Shown in pieces: positions 35,502 to 43,422 of a stretch of DNA of 58,619 nucleotides. This DNA comes from Steroidobacter agaridevorans (GTDB lineage Bacteria > Pseudomonadota > Gammaproteobacteria > Steroidobacterales > Steroidobacteraceae). The DNA lies in contig NZ_BLJO01000008.1 in the NCBI RefSeq assembly GCF_009932555.1, positions 1 to 58,619 on the forward strand, in the 5' to 3' direction. Position 1 is the first letter of the stretch; each line of letters begins with the position of its first letter. The position numbers were made by a program, and so were the translations under genes. A model generated the notes under the pieces. That model searched no databases. It saw nothing but the letters and a program-made list of their open reading frames with translations, and was not told where the DNA came from.

Positions 35502-36686
35502 CTAGAACCAGATCGACACGAACGCCTGAATCACGTTCGCGCCGAACTCGTACAGCGGCTCGCTGCCAGCGGGCGCATAGCCCGGGTCGGTGGGAAGCAA
35601 TTGCGACGCGCGAGCGTCGCGGAAGTCGTCGTATTGGAACTCGATGCGGTCGTAGAACAGATTCACGGAGCCCTTCTTCACGAAGCGCCAGCCGGTCTGG
35701 GCGAACTCGTAGCTCGCGCCGATACGGAATGCGACGCTGTTGAAGGTCGACAGCTCCTTGTCGCGGGCCAGGAAGTTCTGCTGGTCCACACGGCTGAACA
35801 GGTCGGCATAGAACTCGGCGTGGTCCTGCTGGTAGTAGCGAACGCGCGCTTCCAGCGTCCATTGCTGCTTGATCGGATGAATGTAGCCGAGCTCGAAAGT
35901 GTCGGCGCGGATGTCCCACGTGTCCGTGAAGAATCGGTATCCGCCATAGATAGCTGCGCGATACGGCAGGAAGTAACGGCCGTTCACCGCCACGGCATTG
36001 CTGGTGCGAGTGCGCGGATAGATTTCCTGCGCGAGGATGAAGCGGCGGTTGTCGTTGGGATCGACGTATCGATACGAGCGATAGGGATTGTTCAGGAAGC
36101 CTTCGTCCGTGATCACCTCGAGGTTCATCGTGGCGATCAACGACTTGGTGAGAATCTGCGACACGCCGACGCGGTAACTCCAGCGGTCGATGTCTTGTTC
36201 GAAGCTCGGGTCGGTAGAGTTGCCCACTTTATCCGAGCCGCGCGAGAAGCCCATGCTGATCGTGGTCAGGTCGCCGAACAGATCCTGGCTCAGGCCGAAG
36301 CTCGCGGTCTGCGCTTCGTAATCGTTTTCGTCGCTGTTGGTATAGCTGAGGTTGTACGTGGTCTTGCCGCGCAGATACTCGAAGCCCAGCGAGTACTGAT
36401 CGCGCTCTTCTTTGTATTCGCTCGCGCCGCTCACCTCGACGTCGATGGACGCGCTGGTGATCATGTCCTGATAGTAGTTGGCGCTGACGGCGTACTTTTC
36501 CGCCATCTTCTTCCGCACCAGCACCGACGGCCCGTGAATGGTCACGCCGCCGCCTTCGTAACGGTGATAGAGCGCGTCGGCGCGATCGTCCGGCAGCACG
36601 CCGGCCGAGCTCGCCAGTGGCAGCGCCAGTGCGGCGCCGGTCACGATCGTCCAGAGAATGCGTGCTTTGTTGCGGGCGAGGCTCAT
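35502..36686 (-). CDS. DUF3570 outer-membrane beta-barrel protein
   Basis: A 394-residue exported barrel. After the signal (IVTGAALALPLASSAG) come RYEGGGVTIHGPSVLVRKKMAEKYAVSANYYQDMIT and SASIDVEVSGASEYKEERDQYSLGFEYLRGKTTYNLSYTNSDENDY, conserved in DUF3570. The remainder is a run of beta-strands ending in VQAF-VSIWF-type terminal Phe. The gene lies between DUF4266 and DUF3187 genes, 8 bp from each. DUF3570 is commonly a neighbour of DUF4266. Function unknown; a porin or secretion role for a modified small lipoprotein is a speculation. Confidence 0.85.
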   Translation of the reverse strand: MSLARNKARILWTIVTGAALALPLASSAGVLPDDRADALYHRYEGGGVTIHGPSVLVRKKMAEKYAVSANYYQDMITSASIDVEVSGASEYKEERDQYSLGFEYLRGKTTYNLSYTNSDENDYEAQTASFGLSQDLFGDLTTISMGFSRGSDKVGNSTDPSFEQDIDRWSYRVGVSQILTKSLIATMNLEVITDEGFLNNPYRSYRYVDPNDNRRFILAQEIYPRTRTSNAVAVNGRYFLPYRAAIYGGYRFFTDTWDIRADTFELGYIHPIKQQWTLEARVRYYQQDHAEFYADLFSRVDQQNFLARDKELSTFNSVAFRIGASYEFAQTGWRFVKKGSVNLFYDRIEFQYDDFRDARASQLLPTDPGYAPAGSEPLYEFGANVIQAFVSIWF

Positions 36687-36694
36687 GCGATGTC

Positions 36695-36931
36695 TCAGTT
36701 ACAGCCGCAGCCGCCACCGCCGCCGCCGAGTGCGCCACGAGCGCCCTCGCGAGCTTCCCACACGTGGTCGATATAAGCAGAGGAAACGGGATTGGGATTC
36801 GCGGACATGATGGGATCCGCCAGCTGCTGGCGCTCATAAGGCTTCACCCACGGCTCGATGTTGCCGCAGGCGGAAAGCCCCGAGACCAGCGCCACGCTGA
36901 ACACTACCTTGACCGCGATTCCCTTGATCAC
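36695..36931 (-). CDS. DUF4266 small lipoprotein with Gly-rich CGCN tail
   Basis: A 78-residue lipoprotein too small to appear in most calls. The signal ends in LSAC (Cys22), and the mature peptide has WVKPYERQQLADPIM, SAYIDHVWEAREGARG and a C-terminal run of seven glycines (counting GGGGGG) ending CGCN (Cys75, Cys77). This is the DUF4266 pattern. The start is the GTG at 36931 with AGAGGT about 5 bp upstream, 11 bp after tlpA. The Gly/Cys tail suggests metal binding, disulfide formation or a covalent change; the neighbouring TlpA thioredoxin may act on it. Not otherwise characterised. Confidence 0.88.
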   Translation of the reverse strand: MIKGIAVKVVFSVALVSGLSACGNIEPWVKPYERQQLADPIMSANPNPVSSAYIDHVWEAREGARGALGGGGGGCGCN

Positions 36932-36942
36932 GTCGTGACCTC

Positions 36943-37455
36943 TTACTCTTTCAGCAGGGCGCGAATCTGGTTCAGATACTCGCCTTCGTCGCCCGCCTTG
37001 TAGCCCCGGTGCAGGTAGCGGATGTTGCCCTTGCGGTCGATGAACACCGTGCTCGGCATGGCGTTCACGTCGTACAGCTTGCTCACCTTGCTCTCGCGGT
37101 CGAACAGCACCGGGAACGAGACCGGCGTGTCTTTCAACCAGCGCTCGGCGTCCGCCGTGTTCGCTTCCACATTCACGCCGACCATGGTGAAGCCGAGCGA
37201 ACTGTAGCGCTTGTGCATCTGTTCGAGAAGCGGCATCTCCGTGCGGCACGGGCCGCACCAGCTCGCCCAGAAATTCAACATCACCACTTTGCCTTTGAGC
37301 TGCTCCAGCGACACGTTGTCGCCAGCCCGCGACGGCAGGGTGAAGGTGGGCGCCACGCCAGTGGGCGTGCTGGCGCTCACCAGCGAAGAAACAACCAGCG
37401 CGCCGCACAGCGCGCCGACACGCATCAAGACGCGAATCCGTTTGCCCATCGACAT
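36943..37455 (-). CDS. TlpA family exported thioredoxin
   Basis: A 170-residue periplasmic thiol-disulfide oxidoreductase. A Sec-type signal (VGALCGALVVSSLVSAST) is followed by PTFTLPSRAGDNVSL, VVMLNFWASWCGPCRTEMP with the active CxxC at Cys67 and Cys70, and the cis-Pro loop in AMPSTVFIDRKG. TlpA-family proteins reduce or rearrange cysteines in the envelope, for example on apocytochromes. In this operon it could prepare the CxxCH motifs of the cytochromes or the CGCN tail of DUF4266. Start codons at Met1, Met3 remain open. It lies between the barrel lipoprotein and DUF4266 genes. Confidence 0.92.
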   Translation of the reverse strand: MSMGKRIRVLMRVGALCGALVVSSLVSASTPTGVAPTFTLPSRAGDNVSLEQLKGKVVMLNFWASWCGPCRTEMPLLEQMHKRYSSLGFTMVGVNVEANTADAERWLKDTPVSFPVLFDRESKVSKLYDVNAMPSTVFIDRKGNIRYLHRGYKAGDEGEYLNQIRALLKE

Positions 37456-37500
37456 GAGAGACGACCCTCTATGACACACCAATCCAGCAGGTATCGTCGC

Positions 37501-38208
37501 TCAGAAGAAAATCGACAAACCGAGATGCGCTTCTAGATTATTGACGATCTTCTTTTCGCCCACCAGGTCGCTGTCGAAGATGTGGTCGCGCACGTCGAAG
37601 TGCACGGCGATCCAGTCCGCCGGCAGCACGCGATAGCCGAAGCCGCCGCTCACGGTGAAATGATCGTCGCCGGCGAACTCGGTGTTGCCGATGCCGGCCA
37701 CCAGGTAGAACGCGCTGTTATATGCGCGGTTCTTGCCGATGAATACTTCACCAGGCAGCGCGTTCCAGCCGAGCGACAGCGCGTAATACGAATAGTCGCG
37801 CTCGTCGTCGTTGAGCAGATCGGCCTGGCCGGCGAGGTTCTCGTAGCTGGTGCGGCCGGCGCGCGACTTGCCGTACGTGCCTTCGAGGAAGAAATCTTCG
37901 GTGAGGTGATAAGCGAGACGCCCGCCGTACACGACGTTGCTCTCGAAATCCTCGATGCTCATGATGCCGACGTAGCCGCCCAGCTCGAAATCTTCCGTGT
38001 CGATGCGCGAGCGACGGATCTCGCGCCGTTCGACCTGCGGATCGATGATGGGCCGCTGGTCCGGCTCGCCGGTCAATGGCTCCGCGTTCGCGGCAGGCGC
38101 CAACGGCTCAGGCCGGTCGTCGTCACGACCGCCCAGCAGGGAGCAGCCCGGCAGCACCGTGACGGCGAGCAGGCTCAGAAAAAGAATGCGAAACCGAGAT
38201 ACTTCCAT
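37501..38208 (-). CDS. Outer-membrane beta-barrel domain lipoprotein
   Basis: A 235-residue protein with a lipobox (LAVTVLPGC) after a short leader. A polar linker (about residues 25-65) precedes a beta-barrel domain: DTEDFELGGYVGIMSIEDFESNVVYGGRLAYHLTEDFFLEGTYGKS, ending HLGLSIFF. It shows the alternating pattern and C-terminal Phe of small barrels described as the myxobacterial-type outer-membrane domain. It overlaps the preceding SH3 barrel gene by 34 bp and shares that barrel pattern, so they may have arisen by duplication. Function unknown. Confidence 0.78.
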   Translation of the reverse strand: MEVSRFRILFLSLLAVTVLPGCSLLGGRDDDRPEPLAPAANAEPLTGEPDQRPIIDPQVERREIRRSRIDTEDFELGGYVGIMSIEDFESNVVYGGRLAYHLTEDFFLEGTYGKSRAGRTSYENLAGQADLLNDDERDYSYYALSLGWNALPGEVFIGKNRAYNSAFYLVAGIGNTEFAGDDHFTVSGGFGYRVLPADWIAVHFDVRDHIFDSDLVGEKKIVNNLEAHLGLSIFF

Positions 38209-38924
38209 TCGTCCACTTCCTCGTTGTCGTTGCGGCTCGTGAACACGATGTTGTGACGATATTCGGAGCGCAACATGAAACGACGGGTCAGATAAAATTG
38301 CAGGCCGCCACCGACGTAGCCGATCTGATCGTCACGGTCGATGGCGTCCACCAGGTTCGCCTTCGGATCGGTGTAGATCACACCGGTGCCGAGCGTGAAA
38401 TAGGGCGACAGGCGCCACTCGGGCGCGAACACGTGCAACAGGCCGACGGTGTAGCTGTGACTGTTGGAGAACTCGCCGATGATGTGATTGACGGTCAGCT
38501 CGATCGACAGGTTGTCGCTGAACGCGTAACCGCCGAACACCGAGATCAGACTCGCGCCGTCGAAGTCGCCGCCGCTCACGCCGGCCTGCCAACGGCGGCT
38601 CATATAGTTCTCGCGCGCCGGCTCCTGCAGATCGAGCGGCTCGCCGGTGGGCTCCAGCGTCGCGATCATCTGATCGCGCGACGCCCAGCCTTCGACGCCC
38701 TGATCGGTGCGCAGCTGGAACCAGTCGGTGCGGCGCTTCACCAGCTCCACTTCACGGCCGCGCTCCACCACATGAAAGATCGGATAGCCGCGCCCCGGAC
38801 CGGAGCGCAGCTCGATGAACGGATCGGCGATGAGGATCTTGTGCGCCGGTTCTTTAGCCTGCACTCCCGCCGCGAACAGCAACAGCAAGCATAGGAACGA
38901 TAGCGGCGTGAGCGACCGAGACAT
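38175..38924 (-). CDS. SH3-domain outer-membrane beta-barrel protein
   Basis: A 249-residue exported protein. A signal (LCLLLLFAAGVQA) is followed by a bacterial SH3 domain (about 28-85: ADPFIELRSGPGRGYPIFHVVERGREVELVKRRTDWFQLRT..GVEGWASRD), then an eight-stranded barrel (about 108-249) of the same type as the following gene's domain, with terminal FAFFF. SH3 domains may bind peptidoglycan. Its ATG shares its A with the TGA of the upstream dihaem gene (TGATG), so the two are coupled. Confidence 0.82.
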   Translation of the reverse strand: MSRSLTPLSFLCLLLLFAAGVQAKEPAHKILIADPFIELRSGPGRGYPIFHVVERGREVELVKRRTDWFQLRTDQGVEGWASRDQMIATLEPTGEPLDLQEPARENYMSRRWQAGVSGGDFDGASLISVFGGYAFSDNLSIELTVNHIIGEFSNSHSYTVGLLHVFAPEWRLSPYFTLGTGVIYTDPKANLVDAIDRDDQIGYVGGGLQFYLTRRFMLRSEYRHNIVFTSRNDNEEVDEWKYLGFAFFF

Positions 38925-41710
38925 CAATTCTCCGGGGCGGTGAACGGGTCGTTGAAGTACTGCGCGCCGATGTCCAACCATTCGGACAGCAAGCGTAACT
39001 CACTTGATGACATAAAGTCGCTATGGTCGACCGTGCCGGCGGCGGCGCCCGACATCGTATTAAAGAAGCGAGTCGAGGCCGCGGCGCCGTTGGCGCTCAT
39101 CGAAGCCGGCACGTTGCGGAAGGCGACGCAGGTCGTGACGTTCGTCACCGGATCGGTTTGCTGCTCCTCGCAGATGTCCTGAAGGACGGTGCCATTCAGT
39201 TCCTGGGCGCGGTCGCCGAACAGCAACTCGCGATACGACTTGAACTGCAGCGCCTGCTCTTCGGACGCGCCGTCGGTCAGGTCCAGATCGCCCTTCGGCA
39301 CGTCGACCATGCCCGCTGCGTTCAGCGGCGCATGGCAGCTGTTGCACTTGTTGTTGATTTCCACGCCGTTGGAATCCACGTCGTTGATGCCGTCGTTGTT
39401 GGCATCGACGAAGCGGTCCAGCCCCCACAACGGATGAATGTGCCTCTCATAATGAATAGTGATGCGGCACAGGCTCGTGAGATTGGAGCGGCAGGTCGAC
39501 GCGACCGGCGCCACCGCGCCGGCGGGTAACGAGTTCTGACAGGCGAAGGGGGTGGGGGTGACGGCGTTGGTCAGCACGTTGTTCGCGCCGGTGGCATAGC
39601 ACGCGTCGACCTCGTTGGTCGTGGGCGCTACCGGCAGCCAGTAATCCCTGAACGCCAGGTCGACGCTCATCGAACAAGCGCCATTGCACATGATGCGGTT
39701 ACGCGTTTCGGCCATGGTCTCGCCGACGCTGTTCGCGAACAACGCCGAGTTGGCGCCAGGGAACGGCACACCCGCACTGGGTGCGCCTGGATTCACCGGA
39801 TTCGTCATGCCTTTACGACCATGCGCCATCGGCGTGGTGGCATTGCCGTTGTGACATCCATTGCAGGTCAGCTGCTCGCCCGGCTGCACTTGCAGCCAAT
39901 TGGTATGGCGGCCGCCCAGCGCGCCGCCGAGGCGGCGGCCATTCGCATCGAGCACGCTGATCGAGAACGCGACGTTCGCCGGCACCTTCACTTTCACCGA
40001 GCCGTCCGGCTCGATCGGCGCGTAACCGAGGATTTCGCGCATGCCGAGCGCACGGTTCGGACCGAATGCGGTGTTCGAGAAGTTGCGGGTGTCGTTGTCC
40101 GGAATCGATACGGCCTTCTCGACGCGCAGGAAACGAGCCGGGCGGGTGTTGTAAGCCGCCGTGTTCGCCGGGCTGCGGACGGTGGCGATGCCGCCGGGCA
40201 CGCTGTCCACGCCATCGATGTCATACACGCTGCCGATGCTCAGCACGCCGACGCCTTCGTTCTGCAACTGTTGCGGATAGTCGATGCCCGCGGTGCGGTC
40301 CGGAATGACGACAGGCAGCGCACGCTGCGAGCCCGACACCACTTCGGTGTAGATGAATCCTTCCTGCGGAACGACGATGGGCCGCTGAGTATTTTCGCGA
40401 ACGTCGTACACATAGATGCCATACAGCGGCGGCGCTTCCACCGCATCGGGGTTCTGCAGGCGCTCGCTGGTGCAGGGGACGATGCGCTCGTTCTCCACCA
40501 GTCGACACTGCGACCAGCTCACCAGCAGGCGACCGGTGCCGTCATACAACGGTTGAGCCGTGCGATACCGGCCGCCGGGCGACGGGCCGGAAATCGTGCG
40601 CACATCGGTCGGCAGCGCGCGCGTCTGCGCCGGACCGGTCATGCCGATGTTTGCGGCCGCGGCGGCGCGAGTGTTGTCGACGTAAGTATCGGTGTCGATC
40701 AGCACCAGGTCGCCGCCTTCGCCCGTGCCCTGGAATTGACGGATCAGCGACAGCGTGCGGCCGTCCTGCAGCGGCTTCGGATTCAGGAACTGAATGGTGC
40801 TCAAGGTGGCGGCCGGCGGCGGATTGGGCGAGCCGGTCTGATGGCTGTTCGCGCCATACAGCAGCTGCAGATCCGAGCCGTCGGGATTGATGGAATACAG
40901 ATCGAACTGGTTGTCATCGATGTGATGCTCCCAGCGCGTGAACACGATCCGGCCGTTGGGCAGCACTTCCGGCGCCAGGTCGTGGCTCTGGTTGAACGAG
41001 ATCTGATGGATGTTGGTGCCGTCCTCGTCCATCACGTGCAGCACGAAGGCCGGCTCGTTGTCGTTCTCGTCCTGGGCCGCGAACTGCGGCTTGTTCTCGT
41101 CGAGCAGGACGGCGCGCGAGGCCTGCTGACGGGTCGAGCTGAACACGATGCGCCCGTCCGGCAGGTAGTGCGCCATGATGTCGTGACCCGTCTCCTCGAC
41201 GATGTCGGAGGTGATGATGCGGCGAAGCGCGCGGCTCGCCACGTTGTATTCCCAGATGTTCCAGGTCGGCTGATCCTCTTCGTCCGCGTTCTCGATGAAG
41301 CGCGCACGCATGGAGAACAGCACCTTGGTGCCGTCGTAGTTGACGCTCACGTCGCGGATATCGCCGAGGCCCTGGGTCTCGCCCGAGGTGAGATTGACTT
41401 CCGGCGAGCTGGTCGAGGCGCGATCGCGCATGAACAGGTCGGCGCCGATCTCGAAACGCAGCAGCTCGCGCGCATCGGCGTTCGCCAGCTCGTCGTCTTC
41501 CGGATCTGGCACCGGACGCTTCACGTAGAACACCGGGAAATCCAGCGTCACCGGATCCATGTTCTGACCGCTGCCGATGGTCACGTCGGTGCCGCCGCCG
41601 CCGCTGTCGCAGCCGCCGAGCAGGAACGCAATGGCGCTCATGAGCAGCACCGCGCCGCCTTTGCGCACGCTGGCCCGATTCGACGCGTCTTGCTGCGCCT
41701 GATGACTCAT
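38924..41710 (-). CDS. Dihaem c-type cytochrome/beta-propeller lipoprotein, HzsA-like
   Basis: A 928-residue lipoprotein. The signal LLMSAIAFLLGGC is a lipobox, followed by a Gly-rich linker. About residues 60-470 form repeated PD40/TolB-type propeller blades (DVSVNYDGTKVLFSMRA, HYLPDGRIVFSSTR, EVLPNGRIVFTRWEHH). Two haem attachment motifs follow, CNGCH at 616-620 and CNSCH at 789-793, with extra paired cysteines between them. This propeller-plus-haem layout recalls hydrazine synthase alpha-subunit homologues (HzsA-like), but the similarity is from architecture, not alignment. The ATG at 41710 has GGAG about 12 bp upstream; in-frame sequence further upstream is not protein-like. It is the first gene of the leftward arm. 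Confidence 0.85.
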   Translation of the reverse strand: MSHQAQQDASNRASVRKGGAVLLMSAIAFLLGGCDSGGGGTDVTIGSGQNMDPVTLDFPVFYVKRPVPDPEDDELANADARELLRFEIGADLFMRDRASTSSPEVNLTSGETQGLGDIRDVSVNYDGTKVLFSMRARFIENADEEDQPTWNIWEYNVASRALRRIITSDIVEETGHDIMAHYLPDGRIVFSSTRQQASRAVLLDENKPQFAAQDENDNEPAFVLHVMDEDGTNIHQISFNQSHDLAPEVLPNGRIVFTRWEHHIDDNQFDLYSINPDGSDLQLLYGANSHQTGSPNPPPAATLSTIQFLNPKPLQDGRTLSLIRQFQGTGEGGDLVLIDTDTYVDNTRAAAAANIGMTGPAQTRALPTDVRTISGPSPGGRYRTAQPLYDGTGRLLVSWSQCRLVENERIVPCTSERLQNPDAVEAPPLYGIYVYDVRENTQRPIVVPQEGFIYTEVVSGSQRALPVVIPDRTAGIDYPQQLQNEGVGVLSIGSVYDIDGVDSVPGGIATVRSPANTAAYNTRPARFLRVEKAVSIPDNDTRNFSNTAFGPNRALGMREILGYAPIEPDGSVKVKVPANVAFSISVLDANGRRLGGALGGRHTNWLQVQPGEQLTCNGCHNGNATTPMAHGRKGMTNPVNPGAPSAGVPFPGANSALFANSVGETMAETRNRIMCNGACSMSVDLAFRDYWLPVAPTTNEVDACYATGANNVLTNAVTPTPFACQNSLPAGAVAPVASTCRSNLTSLCRITIHYERHIHPLWGLDRFVDANNDGINDVDSNGVEINNKCNSCHAPLNAAGMVDVPKGDLDLTDGASEEQALQFKSYRELLFGDRAQELNGTVLQDICEEQQTDPVTNVTTCVAFRNVPASMSANGAAASTRFFNTMSGAAAGTVDHSDFMSSSELRLLSEWLDIGAQYFNDPFTAPEN

Positions 41711-42193
41711 TGAAGCGTTACTCCGAGTTCTCGCATCGATTAACAACGTTGTCTGCCAGATATTCGCCAGGTATTCGATGGCTCGGAGGCGCTTCGTTTT
41801 CGGGGGGCGCCATCTTCGACGCGACATATTTCGCGATCCGTTAAGCGAGTCACAAGCGGACGCGATATTCCCTGAATCTAGCGCCTGTTCCGCCGGGCTT
41901 CGGACCATTGCGTGAAGCGCCTCACACTCCAACCGTGACCCCGTCGATATCAATGGCGGGTGCGTCGGCGGACTGCGCATCGTGGCGGCGAGACTACACG
42001 CGCGCGCGAAGCGCCAGACACTGTCTCTTGGGCGCGACGTATGGCGATTGAGACAGTTAACTGGCTGAAAACGCGACCGTATAGTCCTCCCAATGTCGGG
42101 GTACAACCGACTTTGTATCGATACCGCGGGTGACCCTTAAGAGTTTGCCGGAGTCTGCCGAGAGTAGATCGTCCGGCTGTGGGAAAGAGCTGC
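41711..42193. promoter_or_regulatory. Divergent control region of the two-arm envelope redox locus
   Basis: About 480 bp with no convincing gene separate the first genes of the two arms, so both promoters should lie here. An 8-bp inverted repeat (ACTGTCTC at 42020-42027 and GAGACAGT at 42050-42057) with a 22-bp spacer is a possible operator. No near-perfect sigma-70 promoter stands out. A frame on the minus strand across this stretch has no protein-like composition. Confidence 0.5.
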
Positions 42194-43408
42194 ATGAGCA
42201 ACATGAAACGAACGAACGGAACTTCGCCGCTCGCGAAAGCAGCCGCGCTGGGCGTGGCATTACTGGCTTTCGCGTCAGGGCAACAGGCAGTTGCGACGCC
42301 GGCTGGACGTGCCCAGGCCCGCCGCATGTACGAGCGGCTCACCGGTACGCCGCCGTCGGAGAGCGACCTCACCAGGCTCGAAGCCATGGTCGGTAGCGGC
42401 TCGATCGCCGAGCTCGAAGCCACCGCGGCGGACATCATCGATCCCGACCACGAGACCTCGAAGAACTTCTATACCGTCACGCTGAAGAACTTCGCGTCGC
42501 CGTGGACCAATCGCGATCAGTCGGTGTTCGCGCCGCTGAACGATTACACCGCCACGGTCATCGGCCTGATCAAGGACGACAACGCGGATTTCCGACAGGT
42601 GCTGTTCGAAAACGTGCTCTACGTGGGCAGCAGCGGTCCGGCGTACTCGCCGACCAGCAACGCGCACTACGAGGCGCTGGAAAGCAATAGCGTCGACCTG
42701 CGCACTCTGAGGCGTGAAGTGCAGTCCGCGCTGAACGGCCTGCCGCCGGAAGCGACCGCGGGCGTCATTACTTCGCGCGCCGGCGCCGAAGCGTTTTTCA
42801 TCGACGGCACCAATCGCGCGATGTTCCGGTTCACGCTGCTGAATCACATGTGCCGCGACCTGGAACAGGTGCACGACACGTCGCTGCCGCCCGATCGTAT
42901 CCGTCAGGACGTGACGCGCAGCCCCGGCGGCGACAGCAGCGTGTTCAACAACAACTGCGTCGGCTGCCACAACGTCATGGACTCGATGGCGCAGGCCTTC
43001 GCGTATTACGACTTCGACGAGACCGTCGGCCGGCTGGTGTACACGCCGAACCAGGTGCAACCGAAGTACCTGATCAATGCCGACAACTTCAAGCCCGGCT
43101 ATGTCACGCCGAACGATGCGTGGGAAAACCGCATGCGTCTGCCCGGACGTAACGATGCTGGCGTGCTGGGCTGGTCGTCGAACCTGCCGGGCCGCGGCAA
43201 CGGCGCCAAGAGCATGGGAGAGGAGCTGGCGTACAGCGGCGCGTTCGCGCAATGCCAGGCCGAAAAGGCGTATCGCAAGATCTGTTTCCGCTCGCCCTCG
43301 ACTCAAGCCGAGTACGACGCGGTCAAGAGCATTGGTAGCAACTTCCAGACCAACGGCAGCATGCGCACCGTGTTCGCGCAGGTGGCTGCGCAATGCGCTG
43401 GCCAGTGA
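42194..43408 (+). CDS. Exported monohaem cytochrome c-like protein
   Basis: A 404-residue exported protein. A signal (LAKAAALGVALLAFASGQQAVA) is followed by RAQARRMYERLTGTPPSESDLTRLEAMV and a DNADFRQVLFENVLYVGS segment, then one haem motif CVGCH at residues 255-259 within NNNCVGCHNVMDSMAQAFAYYDFDE. The layout resembles DUF1588/DUF1592-type planctomycete-like cytochromes, in which a CAGCH motif is followed by a D-rich stretch. The ATG at 42194 was preferred to an upstream GTG; a second ATG is 9 bp on. It is the first gene of the rightward arm and overlaps nothing; the next gene starts 14 bp later. Confidence 0.78.
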   Translation: MSNMKRTNGTSPLAKAAALGVALLAFASGQQAVATPAGRAQARRMYERLTGTPPSESDLTRLEAMVGSGSIAELEATAADIIDPDHETSKNFYTVTLKNFASPWTNRDQSVFAPLNDYTATVIGLIKDDNADFRQVLFENVLYVGSSGPAYSPTSNAHYEALESNSVDLRTLRREVQSALNGLPPEATAGVITSRAGAEAFFIDGTNRAMFRFTLLNHMCRDLEQVHDTSLPPDRIRQDVTRSPGGDSSVFNNNCVGCHNVMDSMAQAFAYYDFDETVGRLVYTPNQVQPKYLINADNFKPGYVTPNDAWENRMRLPGRNDAGVLGWSSNLPGRGNGAKSMGEELAYSGAFAQCQAEKAYRKICFRSPSTQAEYDAVKSIGSNFQTNGSMRTVFAQVAAQCAGQ

Positions 43409-43422
43409 GGCACGGTGATCCC

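Noticed and set aside
39821-41713. Plus-strand 630-codon frame opposite the dihaem propeller gene
   Set aside because: Antisense shadow in a GC-rich region; the minus-strand gene has haem motifs and a lipobox.
41711-42106. N-terminal extension of the dihaem propeller protein
   Set aside because: The lipobox signal begins just after the ATG at 41710 and the upstream residues are not protein-like.
41950-42438. Minus-strand 162-codon frame in the divergent region
   Set aside because: Overlaps the start of the monohaem gene and has low-complexity composition.
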